From contig JAUMYD010000089.1 of the NCBI GenBank assembly GCA_030528765.1, forward strand, positions 1 through 7,547: 7,547 nt of DNA. The letters run 5' to 3'. The translations under genes and the position numbers were made by a program. Below the pieces are notes generated by a model. That model saw nothing but the letters and a program-made list of their open reading frames with translations. It had not been told where the DNA came from and searched no databases. Origin of the DNA: Bacillota bacterium. GTDB lineage: Bacteria; Bacillota; Dehalobacteriia; UBA4068. Within the stretch, counting starts at the first letter, position 1, and every line of letters starts with the position of its first letter. Shown here piece by piece: positions 6,663 to 7,547 of this stretch.

Positions 6663-6962
6663 TTACTTCTCAAAGGTAAGAATATCAACAAAACCGGTGA
6701 CTTCAAAAATCTCCATAACAAGGGGGGAAACATTTCTCAAGGCCATTGAGCCCTGCTTATTCATTCTTTTCTGCGCAGCCAAAAGAATTCTCAGCCCTGC
6801 TGAAGACAGGTATTCCAAATTTTCCATATCAAAAACCAGCCTTTCCTTCCCATCCAGGTTTTCTTTTAGTTCCTCTTCCAAATTGGGGGATGTGGTAGTA
6901 TCCAATCTGCCCTGCAAGGAAAACAGCAACTCTTTCCCTTTTATTTCTTTACCGATCTCCAT
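6663..6962 (-). CDS. STAS-domain anti-sigma-factor antagonist-like protein (STAS-2)
   Basis: The 99-aa product is a stand-alone STAS domain, strongly similar to STAS-1: shared blocks are GRLDT, DMENLEY, SSAGLR, AQK and TGF-D-ILT, about 52 of 90 aligned positions identical by hand count. The probable phospho-acceptor is S54 in LSSAGLR (52-58), again with Ser in place of the Asp that precedes it in SpoIIAA/RsbV. GGAGG seven bases before the ATG at 6962 supports the start. It follows the small hydrophobic protein by 24 bp and precedes the HD gene by 31 bp. No kinase gene adjoins it, so the RsbW-like protein about 5 kb downstream is the nearest candidate kinase. The surfaces that differ from STAS-1 (residues 30-42, the first helix and loop) are where partner choice could be decided. 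Confidence 0.93.
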   Translation of the reverse strand: MEIGKEIKGKELLFSLQGRLDTTTSPNLEEELKENLDGKERLVFDMENLEYLSSAGLRILLAAQKRMNKQGSMALRNVSPLVMEIFEVTGFVDILTFEK

Positions 6963-6986
6963 AAAAACCCCTCCAACTCTTATATT

Positions 6987-7172
6987 TTACATAGCAATAC
7001 GAAAGGCGCGGGCAGCTGTCAAAAACAGCAAAATACAGACCCACACCGCAGCAAATGCCCCTGAGCTGAGCGGAACCCTTCCGCAAAGACCCAAAACAGC
7101 TTTCGCTGCTGCTCCAATCGCTGCAAAACCCCAAAAACTTTTCAGGCAGATAAGGAAAAGCAAAGTCTGCAT
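6987..7172 (-). CDS. Small hydrophobic protein, 61 aa, probable membrane protein
   Basis: I do not recognise this protein. It has two hydrophobic stretches, roughly residues 3-30 (LLFLICLKSFWGFAAIG and on) and 38-57 (SGAFAAVWVCILLFLTAARA), joined by a short loop with an Arg, so it could be a helical hairpin in the membrane. No Shine-Dalgarno is clear before the ATG at 7172 (only GCGGCAGA), so expression may be low or start elsewhere. In favour of a real gene: it fits between a candidate promoter and STAS-2 with a 24-bp gap, and its reading frame is the only open one filling that gap on the operon strand with a stop close to the next start. If real, it would be a membrane anchor or input component of the STAS-2 unit. 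Confidence 0.5.
   Translation of the reverse strand: MQTLLFLICLKSFWGFAAIGAAAKAVLGLCGRVPLSSGAFAAVWVCILLFLTAARAFRIAM
7157..7169. repeat. 13-bp direct repeat, copy 1 (AAAGCAAAGTCTG)
   Basis: This 13-mer recurs exactly at 7254-7266, 97 bp away. On the minus strand it covers the first codons of the 61-aa gene (ATG then CAGACTTTGCTTT). Confidence 0.7.
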
Positions 7173-7195
7173 TCTGCCGCGTAGCTTATACTAAT

Positions 7196-7224
7196 ATTCT
7201 ATCATTGCATATGCTTTTCCACAA
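7196..7224 (-). promoter_or_regulatory. Candidate promoter of the first unit
   Basis: On the minus strand TTGTGG (7224-7219) and TAGAAT (7201-7196) are 17 bases apart; the -10 matches the consensus at 5 of 6 positions, the -35 at 3 of 6. It lies between the DHH gene's stop and the 61-aa gene, with a leader of about 15-20 bases to the ATG at 7172. Just upstream, AAGCGC occurs twice (7223-7228 and 7239-7244), flanking an imperfect hairpin. No convincing terminator follows the DHH gene, so read-through is also possible. Confidence 0.4.
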
Positions 7225-7253
7225 GCGCAGCCAGGGCTAAGCGCCCAAAAAAG

Positions 7254-7266
7254 AAAGCAAAGTCTG
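7254..7266. repeat. 13-bp direct repeat, copy 2 (AAAGCAAAGTCTG)
   Basis: Second exact copy, just past the DHH stop. On the minus strand GAATG precedes both copies, with three extra bases (CTT) in this one, so about 18 bp are duplicated around a start codon. The copy here reads M-L-Q-T-L-L before a stop ten or so codons on. Confidence 0.7.
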
Positions 7267-7272
7267 AAGCAT

Positions 7273-7547
7273 TCAAGAGATGCAGAACCCGGGACAGACC
7301 TCATCAATGCTGCACCGAAGCAACTTTTCGATCACATCAAAAACGCTGGTATCTCCATATCTTTCCTGCAACCTCTTCTTATCAATGCGGCCGCCAGCCT
7401 TCTTCCCGTGGCCACCGCCGCTGCCGATCCCTTTACAAACATAAGCAGCGATCTGGTTTGCCGGCAAATGCTTGTGGCAAGTGCGAATCGAGATCTGATA
7501 GCCATCGCCTGATTCCGTATAGACAAAACTAAGAAAAATAGAATCGA
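7273..7547 (-). CDS. DHH-family phosphoesterase, C-terminal (DHHA1) part; start outside the window
   Basis: The frame is open from the window edge (first full codon at 7545) to the TGA at 7275-7273, giving 90 residues. The part FLSFVYTESGDGYQISIRTC is followed by HLPANQIAAYVCKGIGSGGG, then HGKKAGGRI. The GGGHxxKAGG block is the hallmark of the DHHA1 substrate-binding domain of DHH phosphoesterases, which include RecJ nucleases and NrnA-type nanoRNase/pAp phosphatases. The catalytic DHH domain is off the window, so the subtype cannot be named. After the motif, about 45 residues (RLQERYGDTSVFDVIEKLLR and on) form a C-terminal tail. The gene is on the same strand as the downstream cluster but separated from it by 100 bp with a candidate promoter, so it is probably a neighbour and not a member of the system. 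Confidence 0.88.
   Translation of the reverse strand, partial: DSIFLSFVYTESGDGYQISIRTCHKHLPANQIAAYVCKGIGSGGGHGKKAGGRIDKKRLQERYGDTSVFDVIEKLLRCSIDEVCPGFCIS

Noticed and set aside
6632..6733. N-terminal extension of the HD protein to a start at 6733
   Set aside because: It overlaps the end of the STAS-2 gene, has no ribosome binding site, and the ATG at 6631 has a good one; the HD homology begins after it.
7225..7250. Hairpin (GCGC-AGCC/GGCT-GCGC) next to a run of A/T as a terminator of the DHH gene
   Set aside because: On the minus strand the T-run precedes the hairpin instead of following it, and the stem is interrupted, so it does not fit a terminator for that gene.
1..7547. CRISPR array, tRNA or rRNA gene, riboswitch such as a purine aptamer before the permeases
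   Set aside because: No regularly spaced repeats or recognisable RNA structures were seen; the permease genes are coupled to upstream coding sequence with no leader room for an aptamer.

Overview
The window reads as the chromosome of a low- to mid-GC Firmicute, most likely a gut Clostridia/Oscillospiraceae-type anaerobe. The evidence is indirect: strong AGGAGG-type ribosome binding sites, SpoIIAA/SpoIIAB-like partner-switching proteins, tandem AzgA-type NCS2 permeases and an IS256-family element. No marker gene fixes the taxon.

Layout. Positions 1-574 hold the 3' end of an IS256-family insertion sequence on the plus strand (C-terminal transposase plus a probable right terminal repeat). Everything after that is on the minus strand, so transcription runs from high to low coordinates. 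At the right edge is the C-terminal 90 residues of a DHH/DHHA1 phosphoesterase (7273-7547). A candidate promoter (about 7196-7224) then begins a compact unit: a 61-aa hydrophobic protein, a stand-alone STAS protein (STAS-2), an HD-domain phosphohydrolase, and two tandem NCS2 (AzgA-like) purine permeases, NCS2-A and NCS2-B. The HD gene and NCS2-A overlap by 4 bp (ATGA). After a 236-bp spacer with a possible promoter and a three-half-site TATTTC/GAAATA repeat comes a second unit: a 197-aa protein that looks like a degenerate GHKL ATPase, a second STAS protein (STAS-1), an RsbW/SpoIIAB-like ATP-binding kinase, and an NAD(P)H-dependent FMN reductase/azoreductase-like flavoprotein. A clear rho-independent terminator (644-673) closes it.

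How it may work. STAS plus RsbW-like kinase is the core of a partner-switching switch, in which the kinase phosphorylates a serine on the STAS protein and thereby changes its binding partner. Here there are two STAS paralogues (roughly 52 of 90 aligned residues identical by hand count), one intact kinase and one degenerate kinase-like protein, and no sigma factor or PP2C phosphatase in view. The output sits among membrane transporters instead. NCS2 carriers share their fold with SLC26/SulP carriers, whose own STAS domain is fused and regulatory, so stand-alone STAS proteins regulating NCS2 purine transport in trans is an attractive but untested idea. The second permease has lost the substrate-site signatures of AzgA, suggesting a changed substrate, a sensor role, or a heterodimer partner. 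The combination (2 STAS + RsbW-like + degenerate GHKL + HD hydrolase + paired NCS2 + flavoprotein) is the candidate undescribed system in the window.
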